DNA of 64,000 bases from Nitzschia sp. DOCU1 (Eukaryota > Bacillariophyta > Bacillariophyceae > Bacillariales > Bacillariaceae): assembly GCA_951394045.1 (NCBI GenBank), contig OX595998.1:124001-188000 (forward strand), in the 5' to 3' direction. Positions 34,732 to 44,071 of this stretch are shown here, one piece after another. Within the stretch, counting starts at the first letter, position 1; each line of letters opens with the position of its first letter. The translations under genes and the position numbers were made by a program. Under the pieces are notes generated by a model. It searched no databases. It saw nothing but the letters and a program-made list of their open reading frames with translations, and was not told where the DNA came from.

Positions 34732-35251
34732 TGCAGTAGGCACGATAATGCCTGAAATGGCGTGACAGGACTAACAGGACTAATGTAGACTAACAGGACT
34801 AGCTATAACGCATAGCATATAACCTAACATACGTACGTACAAATATATACTGCCGACGGACGGACACAGAGGCCACGTGACGTCGTCGAGCATGCCGGAT
34901 GGCGCGCTTGCGCACAGAAAGTGCGACACACACATATGGTCGGAGCGAGGCGACGACGATGTCTATCTTGATGCTAGTCTTGACGCTAGGCGTCAGGACC
35001 TAGGGTCATGCTATAGGTGCTAGAAGGTCATAGGATGCTAGGCGTCACTAACTAGAGCAGTCACAAAGAAACACAACACTGCTAGTTAGGGACGGGCATG
35101 TCTTACCTTCTTGACAACTATCTTGTCTACTAAGATATATAGTCGTGATCACGATCAGATGGGAAGATGGAGTCGATGCAACGATAGATCTACTTTTAAA
35201 ATAGTCTCACAATTTCCAAAAACAATCTACTGCAGTTTCTAGCCTAGTGCA
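34732..35251 (+). repeat. G-A 5' LTR
   Basis: 520 bp. It contains a 12-bp palindrome TCGTGATCACGA at about 35144-35155 and short GACTAACAG repeats near its start. Confidence 0.95.
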
Positions 35252-35263
35252 CTTTGATCAAAG
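35252..35263 (+). promoter_or_regulatory. G-A palindromic primer-site position
   Basis: CTTTGATCAAAG, a perfect 12-bp palindrome immediately after the 5' LTR and 26 nt before the gag ATG. No tRNA-type TGG start is seen. Confidence 0.7.
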
Positions 35264-35289
35264 ACTTGTCAGTCTAGAGGATAAGTATC

Positions 35290-36606
35290 ATGCGTCTCGC
35301 TTTCAACTCGTTCGTTGCCGCTCGTGGCGTCATCCCGTTGTACCCGCCTTGCAAGTGGAAAACTGGCTCGACGGGCTCGTCTGACGGCGCCGGCGACGCC
35401 GACGAGGATGGCTTTCGTTCGGTGAAACTCGAGCTTCGTTCCGTTCCTGGGGATGCGACCTCCCCAAAATACTCCGAAAAGTTCTATGTGTTTGAATCGG
35501 GAACCCCCGAACAGTGGTGTCGCTGGAATGACGATCTCGTTAAGGTTTGGACTTGTTTGAGCCTCACCAATGGCCCCGATCGTCGCGCTATGACTCTTAC
35601 GCTTCTCGCGGGTTCGGCGAAGGACACGTTTGAGGAGTATTTCGCTCGTCCCAGCGTCACTGCGACTGTCGATCATGTGTCTCGTGCGTTGCGTTACGTC
35701 GCAGCTCGGTTCTTCCCTGATTATGCCGCCCAGAATCAGACGTCGTACCTCCGCTACGAGGGTCGTAAGCCTGCAAAGATGTCTGCTCGCGGATTGGCTA
35801 CTGGCTTGCGCCAGGTCAATAAGTGGTTCGATTACTTCCCCAACGATGGTGGCAATCGTACTGACGTGGTTGAACGCCTGAACGAGACCGAACTGCCCCT
35901 GATCTACGAGCGCATGTTGCCTGCCGCGTGGCTGAGTGTTAAGGAGTTGATGTTCCACGATTATCGCCAGAACCGCTTCAACTTCGAGAAGCAGATTGAT
36001 TATGCGGAGCAACTTGAAGTGTACGAGATGCGTCACGGTGTCACCGGACTGCTTGCCTTTGGCTCGAGCAAAGCCAACAAAGGGCGTAAACCCGGGGAAG
36101 CTGGCGTCGCCAGTGGAACCAATGCAGGACCCGAATTGGGAACCCTGAACCGCGGTCGGAAGACGAACCGTGACTCCCCTTCTAAGAAGGGCAATAATGG
36201 TAACAACTCAAAGAACTGCCGCTTGCACGGAGAAGGCTGTGGACACAGCGACTCTGAGTGCAAGGTCTGGCTCAATCATGCGTCTAAGGTCGCTGCGGTC
36301 CGTAAGGCCCAGCACCCCAGTACGCTCAAGAAGGCGCCCCACAAAGGGCGCACAACTCACAACAAGACTTGGCGTCGCGGAGAATCCAATGGCGCGAACC
36401 GCGGAGAACGCACTTACACTTCCAAGGAGGTCCTGGCCATGGTTAAGGCCGCGCGTGCCAGCGTGGAAAAGAAGGCCAAGGAAGACTCCGACGAGGAGAT
36501 GGAACTTAACAACATTGAAGAAGACGAGGATGGAATCTTCGAAGAACTAAGCCCCGAAGATGAGGCTCAGCTTGAGGCCTTCATCAACGAGAACACCAAT
36601 GAATGA
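35290..36606 (+). CDS. G-A gag
   Basis: ATG at 35290 (M-R-L-A-F-N-S-F), 438 aa, TGA at 36604-36606. The capsid-like region has W-C-R-W-N-D-D and a Y-V-A-A-R-F-F-P pattern. A Cys/His cluster near residue 315 (C-R-L-H-G-E-G-C-G-H-S-D-S-E-C) is a probable variant zinc knuckle. The C-terminus is Lys-rich, then Glu-rich. After the TGA the same frame stays open for more than 40 codons into pol, so readthrough would make Gag-Pol. Confidence 0.9.
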   Translation: MRLAFNSFVAARGVIPLYPPCKWKTGSTGSSDGAGDADEDGFRSVKLELRSVPGDATSPKYSEKFYVFESGTPEQWCRWNDDLVKVWTCLSLTNGPDRRAMTLTLLAGSAKDTFEEYFARPSVTATVDHVSRALRYVAARFFPDYAAQNQTSYLRYEGRKPAKMSARGLATGLRQVNKWFDYFPNDGGNRTDVVERLNETELPLIYERMLPAAWLSVKELMFHDYRQNRFNFEKQIDYAEQLEVYEMRHGVTGLLAFGSSKANKGRKPGEAGVASGTNAGPELGTLNRGRKTNRDSPSKKGNNGNNSKNCRLHGEGCGHSDSECKVWLNHASKVAAVRKAQHPSTLKKAPHKGRTTHNKTWRRGESNGANRGERTYTSKEVLAMVKAARASVEKKAKEDSDEEMELNNIEEDEDGIFEELSPEDEAQLEAFINENTNE

Positions 36607-39150
36607 TCACACTACATATGTAATAGCGACTTAATTAATAGGAAACGAATAGCCGCACAATGCCCCGCCGAATGTCACATTCTCTCTAGCCTACATAGGC
36701 CCAAGAAGCGACAGAAAACGCAGCGTTCGCCAGAGGTGCTAATCCTGGTCCCGTCTACAGTACCAGGAGGCGCGCCAATGGTGTTACGTGGGCTTGTTGA
36801 CAGTGGCTGCACAGGAACCATCATCCTAAATGACTTCACAGCTCGGCGCAAAACCTGGAAGGATCGCACCGGACAGTGGACGACGAAGGGTGGTACATTC
36901 TGCACCACGAAGAAGGCAAAGATACCACTGATATTCGCAGACTTCACAAGACAGAAGCAAATAGAATGGGAGTGCCACGTGGACACCCAGTCTAAGTCCA
37001 AACGAGAGAACTACGATATTATACTCGGTAAGGACATACAACAATACATGGGCTTAGATATACTAAATAGTAGCCTCACCCTCAAATGGGATGGAATAGA
37101 AGTACCCATGCGAGAGTTCGGAGCGCTACGCGACCGTAGCAGGGCTATGGAAGTATACAACCTCTCACAAGAGGCGGAGTCTACCGCCGAATTAGCCAAG
37201 CGCACCACCGAGATTTTAGACGCACACTATGAAAAAGCTAACCTAGAACAACTGTGCAAGGAGCAGTCGCACTTGTCAGAGACAGAACAAGGCGACTTGC
37301 TCCGACTACTTCGCAAATATGAAACACTATTTGACGGTACACTCGGCGAGTGGAAGGGAACCGATATTGAGTTAGAACTAAAAGATGATGCAAAGCCATA
37401 TCATGCACGTCCTTTCCCCATACCGCAAGTACACGAAGGCGCTATGCGACGCGAAGTCGAACGACTCTGCGCGTTAGGCGTCTTGGAAGAAGATAATGAT
37501 AGTGAATGGGGGGCACCCTCGTTTATTATCCCCAAAAAGAATGGAACCGTACGATTCATAAGCGACTTCAGAAAGTTAAACACGATGCTAAAGCGTAAGC
37601 CGTATCCTATCCCTAAGATTCAGGACATGCTATTGAAGCTGCAAGGCTTCCAATATGCGAGTTCCTTAGATCTGAACATGGGGTACTATACCATACGTTT
37701 AAGCCCTGCGGCATCAAAGCTATGTACTATTGTGCTGCCCTTCGGCAAGTACAAGTATAAACGCTTACCCATGGGAGTGGCTGGTTCGCCAGATATCTTT
37801 CAAGCAAAAATGTCCTCCCTGATGGCAGGACTCGAATTCGTGCGAACCTATCTCGATGACGTACTCATAGTCAGTCCAAGTACCTTTAACGATCACCTCA
37901 CCAAGCTAGAGAAGGCCCTAGCGCGTATAGCCAAAGCTGGGCTCAAGATCAATGCGCAGAAATCCTTCTTTGGGCGTGGCGAGATCGAGTATCTTGGATA
38001 CTGGGTAACTAGGGAAGGTGTCCAACCTCTCCCCAAAAAGGTTGACAGCATCTTGGCAATGAAAGCGCCGAAGAACAGAAAGGAACTTCGAGGCTTTATT
38101 GGTCTTGTCAACTATTACCGCGACATGTGGAGACGTCGTTCACACGTGCTCGCACCATTAACGTCTATGACATCCAAAAACGTCCCTTGGCGATGGGGCG
38201 AAGAACAGCAAAAGGCCTTCGATGAGGCGAAACATATAATTAGTAAGGAAGCTATACTAGCATTCCCAAATTTCTTAAAACGGTTCGTTATCTACACGGA
38301 CGCTTCTAAGTACCAGCTAGGTGGCGTCATCACGCAGGACGGACGTCCGTTAGCGTTCTACAGCAGGAAACTGACCGACGCGCAGACGCGCTACACGACA
38401 ACCGAGCGTGAACTGCTCTCAATTGTCGAGACTCTGAAAGAGTTCCGTACTATTCTTCTCGGACAGAAGATAACGATCTATACAGATCACAAGAATTTAC
38501 TATTTAATGATCTCAAGACGGATCGCGTGTTACGCTGGCGTCTACTAATTGAAGAATATGGTGCCAACATTGAGTACATCAAAGGCGTCAACAACGTCGT
38601 CGCTGACGTGCTCAGCCGCTATCCTCGTTCTGATACTCCAGTCGTTCCGGTCAGTGCGCCGACGCGAGAACAAGCGCACGAGCTCTTCGCGGGAGATAGG
38701 CTTCCAGCCGACCTCTTCCCTTTGAGCTTTCGCGTCATTGCTGAGTATCAACAACGGGATTTGCAAATGCAACAGCTCACGGAATCTCACCCGGAGGTCA
38801 CACGGAAGATATTCCATGGGGGCGAACAGCTGATTTGCTATAAGGATAAGATTTACATTCCGCGCATACTACGGAACCATGTCATCAATTGGTACCACGA
38901 ATACTTAATGCACCCAGGAGAATTGCGAACGGCAGAAACGATTGCCCAGCATCTCTATTGGCCAGGTATTAAAGCCGACGTTAAGAAAGTAGTTCAACGT
39001 TGCGACCCATGTCAAAAGGGTAAAACGAAAAGGCTTAAGTACGGGAAGCTTCCAGAGAAGCTCGCAGAAGCCCAACCATGGGAACATTTGTGTGTCGACA
39101 CGATTGGACCCTATAAGATCAGACGAAAAGGAAAGAAGCCGCTAGAATTC
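36607..39150 (+). CDS. G-A pol, part 1: protease, RT, RNase H, start of integrase
   Basis: The frame opens directly after the gag TGA. The first ATG is at 36777, after the polyprotein has already begun, so independent initiation is unlikely to give a full protease. Protease: L-V-D-S-G-C-T-G. RT: Y-L-D-D-V-L-I-V-S at about 37850. RNase H: Y-T-D-A-S-K-Y-Q-L-G-G-V and Y-T-D-H-K-N-L-L-F. Integrase finger: H-E-Y-L-M-H-P-G and C-D-P-C-Q-K-G-K. First core Asp: C-V-D-T-I-G-P-Y. Coding is interrupted after L-E-F by T2 at 39151. Confidence 0.9.
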
Positions 39151-39492
39151 CAGGTTTCCTGCAAAGGCAAAAACTGCGGACTTTTTGCCAAAAATAGGTT
39201 ATGAAGGCCTTCGCATCGCAGAATTCCCAAAAACTGGCATTTTACTTTGTGACAAAATGGTGGTTTCACCACCGTTTTGTGATGAAGTCTCCTAAGTACA
39301 AAGTTTACATACGCAATAGACTTTTTGCTTATTTGGGCCCAAAGATTAACACCGCGCCCAAAAATTAATAAGCCCCCCTTGCGGCGTCATTGCTTCGCGA
39401 AAATGCACGGCAGTCAACGCAAGTGTGCATTTCATCGCCTCGTGTCGTCGTCACATATCCCTTGGACTTGCCTCCATTGCATCCATCCAACC

Positions 39493-40119
39493 ATGAGTAG
39501 CACCATTCCAACTGAGAAAAGGAGCAAGCCACCCTTCAGGCGGTCCTTCCCTCTAGTTGAGAAAAATTACAATGCTGCGATTGCTGGCTCGGAATTGAGT
39601 TTTCCATTTCTCAGCCAGAACAACATGGAAGATCTCGTGTTGGTACGAGTGGTAAGTGCAGTCAGTCCATTCCTGGCCAAATACGGCGAGCAGGGCAAAA
39701 AATGGGATGCTGCTGTTGCCATGTTGGCGACAACCCAGGCTCCTGATTGCACTACCCCATTTGGTCAGAACCAGCCCACTGCCCAGAAACTCAAGGCGCG
39801 AGTGACTGAAATGATCAACCTGGGCGAGCAGCTTTTTGATCGTTCGAAGGAGACAGACTCTGACCTTGCCGAGGATAATGACGAAGACACATCCAAGTCG
39901 ACCAAGGCCGAGATTCGCAGTGCAATCATGGATTGGATCGACTTGATAAATGGTGAGAAGGAAGAGCTGGAAAAAGCTCGTTTAGAAAAAGAAGAGAAAA
40001 ACCGGAAAAAAGGTGCCCAGTTCCAAATGATCCAACGCAGTGCAATGGGCTTGGGACTGCTACCAACTACTGGCAATGAACCGAACATGTTAGCCTGGGT
40101 CCTTGCCCCCATGGAATAG
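39493..40119 (+). CDS. T2 ORF1, 208 aa, unknown
   Basis: ATG at 39493 (M-S-S-T-I-P-T-E-K), TAG at 40117-40119. An upstream open stretch from 39325 lacks coding character. The protein has a basic start (K-R-S-K-P-P-F-R-R-S-F-P-L) and a mixed middle. A Glu/Lys coiled coil follows near the C-terminus (E-E-L-E-K-A-R-L-E-K-E-E-K). It may be the accessory DNA-binding ORF of a two-gene transposon; the family is not identified. Confidence 0.5.
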   Translation: MSSTIPTEKRSKPPFRRSFPLVEKNYNAAIAGSELSFPFLSQNNMEDLVLVRVVSAVSPFLAKYGEQGKKWDAAVAMLATTQAPDCTTPFGQNQPTAQKLKARVTEMINLGEQLFDRSKETDSDLAEDNDEDTSKSTKAEIRSAIMDWIDLINGEKEELEKARLEKEEKNRKKGAQFQMIQRSAMGLGLLPTTGNEPNMLAWVLAPME

Positions 40120-40399
40120 TCATATCCTGAACATGACCAAAAACAAAAGTGTATTGGGATGACAAGTCTGGCACAACTTCTTCCAGGAACCACTCAACCA
40201 TGTCAACCTCCATTGTGCTGCTTTCTTCAGAATCTTCAGAATCTGTGGAGCTGCTGTCATCACTGCTCGTATCCTCATCCTCATCATCGTCTTCATCTTG
40301 ATCCATAGCCATGATGGAATCTGCAACACGGATTGACCCCAACAAAAAGTAATGGTACTGCAGCCTTTCGCTGATAGTATTCCATTGATGCAGTGACAT
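40067..40399 (-). CDS. T2 ORF2, 110-aa acidic protein, possible transposase N-terminus
   Basis: ATG at 40399 (M-S-L-H-Q-W-N-T). A long Asp/Glu/Ser tract is followed by V-E-W-F-L-E-E-V-V-P-D-L. It ends at 40067, overlapping the 3' end of ORF1 tail to tail. An acidic start followed by W/F-rich sequence could be the remnant of a truncated transposase. The open frame extends upstream to 40672 through repeat-rich DNA that I do not trust as coding. Confidence 0.3.
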   Translation of the reverse strand: MSLHQWNTISERLQYHYFLLGSIRVADSIMAMDQDEDDDEDEDTSSDDSSSTDSEDSEESSTMEVDMVEWFLEEVVPDLSSQYTFVFGHVQDMTIPWGQGPRLTCSVHCQ

Positions 40400-40710
40400 T
40401 GTATTTGTTGATTGTTGTAGTTGTAGTTCTGCAGTTGTTGTTGTAGTTGTAGTTCTGCAGCCACCACCCTGCTCGATCATCGGTGTTGTCGTTGTTGTTA
40501 TTGCGTGCATGCGGGAGAAATTGCCTGTTCTCGGTGGTGTGGGTTGGTCATAGCGTGCGAAGGCGCGGGAAGGCCAAAACTGGCACGAAGAAGTACCAAA
40601 TGCAGGAAGCACGCGGGGCGCAGCACTTTTTTCCGATGTGGTTTCTGCGGAGAAATCGATTTCTCCGAACAAACTTCCGCACTTTCTGCGTTTGCAGGAA
40701 ACCTCTATTC

Positions 40711-41409
40711 ATGGCACTAACGTTTATTGATCCTGCGACAGGATGGTTCGAGATGACAGAGATCAAGAACAAGCAAGCCGACAACATCGCGAACATGGTA
40801 GAGAAGCAATGGCTCTCGCGATATCCTTGGCCGGAGCTCATCACATATGATGCAGGCCCCGAGTTCAAGGCCGAATTTCAAGAGTTAATTCAGAAAGAAT
40901 ACGCGATCAAGGCGAAGCCTTCATCGAAGCGAAATCCCCAGTCAAACGCCATTCTCGAGAGAGTACATGGTACTATTGGGAACATGATTCGCACCTTCAA
41001 CTTCGACAACGTCGATGACGACGAACCGTTCGCCGGACTGGTGAGCGCCGTATGCTTCGGGATTCGGAGTACTTATCACACGACACTCAAGGCGACACCA
41101 GGACAATTGGTGTTCGGCCGAGACATGATCTTCCCGATCCAACATCAAGCGGATTGGCAGATGATCGAGGAACAAAAACAGCGACGAATTGCTGAAAACA
41201 ACAAAAGAGAAAATGAACGACGAGTCGAACACGACTACGCAGTGTGCGACCGCGTGCTGAAGCTAGTAGCTGACCCAAACAAGGTAGAACCCAAACGTGA
41301 GGGTCCTTGTACTATTGAACGAGTACATGCGAATGGTACGGTCACACTACGCTTCGGCAATATTATCGAGAGACTTAACATAAGACAGATCGTCCCTTAT
41401 AAGTCGTAG
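40711..41409 (+). CDS. G-A pol, part 2: integrase core and C-terminus
   Basis: Continues part 1 in frame after T2. It carries A-L-T-F-I-D-P-A-T-G-W-F, the second core Asp in Y-D-A-G-P-E-F, and the catalytic Glu in N-A-I-L-E-R-V-H-G. A G-P-C/Y module and the ending L-N-I-R-Q-I-V-P-Y-K-S are shared with G1 and G-B. TAG at 41407-41409. Before T2 the integrase would have been complete. Confidence 0.9.
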   Translation: MALTFIDPATGWFEMTEIKNKQADNIANMVEKQWLSRYPWPELITYDAGPEFKAEFQELIQKEYAIKAKPSSKRNPQSNAILERVHGTIGNMIRTFNFDNVDDDEPFAGLVSAVCFGIRSTYHTTLKATPGQLVFGRDMIFPIQHQADWQMIEEQKQRRIAENNKRENERRVEHDYAVCDRVLKLVADPNKVEPKREGPCTIERVHANGTVTLRFGNIIERLNIRQIVPYKS

Positions 41410-41437
41410 GATTAACGGCTTCGATCAGGGGGGCGAG

Positions 41438-41957
41438 TGCAGTAGGCACGATAATGCCTGAAATGGCGTGACAGGACTAACAGGACTAATGTAGACTAAC
41501 AGGACTAGCTATAACGCATAGCATATAACCTAACATACGTACGTACAAATATATACTGCCGACGGACGGACACAGAGGCCACGTGACGTCGTCGAGCATG
41601 CCGGATGGCGCGCTTGCGCACAGAAAGTGCGACACACACATATGGTCGGAGCGAGGCGACGACGATGTCTATCTTGATGCTAGTCTTGACGCTAGGCGTC
41701 AGGACCTAGGGTCATGCTATAGGTGCTAGAAGGTCATAGGATGCTAGGCGTCACTAACTAGAGCAGTCACAAAGAAACACAACACTGCTAGTTAGGGACG
41801 GGCATGTCTTACCTTCTTGACAACTATCTTGTCTACTAAGATATATAGTCGTGATCACGATCAGATGGGAAGATGGAGTCGATGCAACGATAGATCTACT
41901 TTTAAAATAGTCTCACAATTTCCAAAAACAATCTACTGCAGTTTCTAGCCTAGTGCA
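41438..41957 (+). repeat. G-A 3' LTR
   Basis: 520 bp, no difference from the 5' LTR noticed on direct reading. Confidence 0.95.
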
Positions 41958-42330
41958 TCAGGATCAACTTTGAAGAGTCCGGCGAAATTGGCATCGACCC
42001 AGAGGTCCAGGTTCAGATCAGTTCTTGGGTTGATAATTGTTCCCCAATCGGCGGTCCCTTTGAGGTAGCGGAGAAGATGCTTGACGGCTGTCGCATGACT
42101 TTGCTTCGGTTTGTGAACAAAGCGTCCAACTTGGCTGACAGCGAAGGCAATGTCAATGCGAGTATTTGTAGAAAGGTAAAGTAGCGACCCAACTATCGAA
42201 GGATAGCTCCATTTCTCCTGCATCTCCTCACCCTCTGGATCAATTCTGAGCGGCACTGTAGAACAGGGCGTCCAATTTGGATTGCAATCTGTCATACCGG
42301 CTTGTTCGAGTATCTTGTGGATCAAGCCAG
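41958..42330 (-). pseudogene. Copia pol segment between G-A and G-B (RT end / RNase H start)
   Basis: The minus strand begins L-I-H-K-I-L-E-Q-A-G-M, continues through Y-P-S-I-V-G-S-L-L-Y-L and R-Y-L-K-G-T-A-D-W-G, and ends D-L-W-V-D-A-N-F-A-G-L-F. This is the copia RT-RNase H connection with the first RNase H Asp. It has no stops and joins both neighbours in frame. Confidence 0.85.
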
Positions 42331-42844
42331 TGCAGTACACTGCTTTGCACGTCGACTCCTTCGAATGATTGTAGTCCAAAATTATTAGTCTATTTAGTCA
42401 TGTGTGACATCATGTGTGATGACGTAGCATGACGAAAGTGTTGCGCGCGGACCCGGACGCTAGGCCGGTCTCGGACATCGTCGGACAAGGCCCATTACCT
42501 ATTGACGTCACCGACGACGTGACGTTGCATGACGCAGGCATCGTGCATGACTCCAACTAGTCGAATGCCGATGAGATCCTAGTGTCAATGCCACCCAAGA
42601 ATTGGCACCTCGATGACATTGAGGTAACTATACTTTATTCCAGAGTAGCTGACGACGTCCAAAGAACCCTAGTACAACAAGATGCATCAACCTCCTGTTC
42701 GGATTGTTGTCGATGCATGTCAAAGGTCTCGACTCTACTGGAGCTACGAGAGCCTACGAGACAACTTGCATGAGAAATACATCTAGTTTCTAACCTAGCC
42801 ATAAATTTTCACAACTAATTCGATCCTACAAACGACGTAGTGCA
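42331..42844 (+). repeat. G-B 5' LTR
   Basis: 514 bp. It includes the inverted pair ACGTCAC/GTGACGT around GACGAC. Confidence 0.9.
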
Positions 42845-42845
42845 T

Positions 42846-42857
42846 AGTGTTAACACT
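42846..42857 (+). promoter_or_regulatory. G-B palindromic primer-site position
   Basis: AGTGTTAACACT, a perfect 12-bp palindrome one nucleotide after the 5' LTR. Confidence 0.7.
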
Positions 42858-42897
42858 CCACGACAGTCGTCGTGATCAAAACTAACTTACCATCAAG

Positions 42898-44071
42898 ATG
42901 AAGCTTTCTAACGCAACCGTCGCGGCCGTCCGCTATCCCTCGGAACGACATGATGAAAAGGGGTTTTCAACGCGCTCCAATCCCTATCCAACGTGAACCG
43001 GAAGTAATCGTGAACAAAGAGAAGCTCGTGACCTTCAAGTGCCGCAACATTCCCGACGATCCAAACTCGACTCAGTTTGAACTCTCGATCTTGCCTTTTA
43101 ACGGTGATGAGTCGGCCGAGACCTGGTTTCGCTTGCAAGACAAGGCCGAAAAAGTGATCAAGGGTCAGAACTTGACCACTGGTCCTCAGAGGTACGAGTT
43201 TTATCGCCGTATCCTCATCGGAAAGGCTCTTGCTAGGTTCGAAGAGTCTGCAGCGGCAGCTGGAAACGAGACGATCGCAAATCTCAAAGCGACCCTACAA
43301 GGAGTCACCAATTACGTCCTCCCGGCTCGCGCACTTCAAACTCAGAAACGCTACATGCGCCGTTTGTGTTGCAAGCCTCCCGAGATGACCATGAAGGAGT
43401 ACATCAGTCGCTTCCAGCAGCTCAACCATTATTTGTCGTTGTTTGATACTACGCGTGGCGACAGAAACAAACTGCCCAAGGACAAGATTATCGAGCATGC
43501 GGAGTTTGCCATCCCGGCTAGCTGGCGTCAGCAGATGATCCTGCAAGGTTTTGAGCCGATTGATCACACTTTGGACGAGTTCACCCAGTTCTGTGAGCGC
43601 CTCGAATTCACTGAAAAGTTACATGAAGCTAATCACGTCCGTAAGCCAAAGCCAGATGGCGCCCATCCTCCGAAGGGGAAGCGAGACCCGATAATGGATC
43701 ACTCGAAGCCCGCTGCTAAGCGCGGCCCCAATGACAAAACTCCTCCCTTTAAATGTGCCTACCATGACCCTAACTGGTCCCACAACACCGGGGACTGCAA
43801 GATGGTGGTGGCGCAGGCCCAGAAGATGGCTGCCGCCCATGGAAACTTCATCAAGAATGGCGAAAAGAAGCCTCGTTACGGCAACCGTACTTGGGTACGT
43901 GACGATGGCGTCGCCAACAAGAAGGAAGAACTGCATGCCATGATCCAGAACATGGTCAAGGATGCGGTCAAGGACGAACGCAAGCGCAAGGCGGTTGATC
44001 CACCCGACGAGGAAAACTTCAATGTGGACGAACTATTGGCTAACCTTGTCGCTAGCGACGATGAAAACTGA
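42898..44071 (+). pseudogene. G-B gag, N-terminal frameshift
   Basis: An ATG at 42898 (M-K-L-S-N-A-T-V-A-A) sits where the other gypsy gags begin, but that frame shifts by one nucleotide within about 42930-42955. From 42950 the gag frame is open for 373 codons to TGA 44069-44071. It contains W-F-R-L-Q-D-K-A, F-Q-Q-L-N-H-Y-L-S and a C-A-Y-H...H-N-T-G-D-C Cys/His cluster. After the TGA the frame continues into pol (R-C-E-R-A-V-H-E-K). Confidence 0.75.

Larger units (their letters stand above)
39151..40706. mobile_element. DNA transposon T2, 1,556 bp, TSD ATTC
   Basis: The ends are inverted. The left end reads AGGTTTCCTGCAAAGGCA and the reverse of the right end reads AGGTTTCCTGCAAACGCA, with further partial matching to about 30 bp. 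ATTC occurs at 39147-39150 and 40707-40710. Removing 1,560 bp restores the pol frame. It contains a 208-aa ORF and a convergent 110-aa acidic ORF but no recognisable full transposase, so it is probably non-autonomous. Confidence 0.85.
34732..41957 (+). mobile_element. Ty3/gypsy element G-A, nearly intact
   Basis: LTRs at 34732-35251 and 41438-41957 are 520 bp each and identical by eye, beginning TGCAGTAGGC and ending GCCTAGTGCA. The TSD is TCAG (34728-34731, 41958-41961). Gag and pol lie in one frame separated by a single TGA. The only obvious damage is DNA transposon T2 inside the integrase. A purine run AGGGGGGCGAG abuts the 3' LTR. LTR identity implies very recent insertion. Removing G-A restores the copia frame (V-D-P-D-T-A-P-T-A). 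Confidence 0.95.

Noticed and set aside
36604..36606. Selenocysteine decoding of the gag-pol TGA
   Set aside because: No SECIS-like structure was recognised and Sec has no role at this position; readthrough is simpler.
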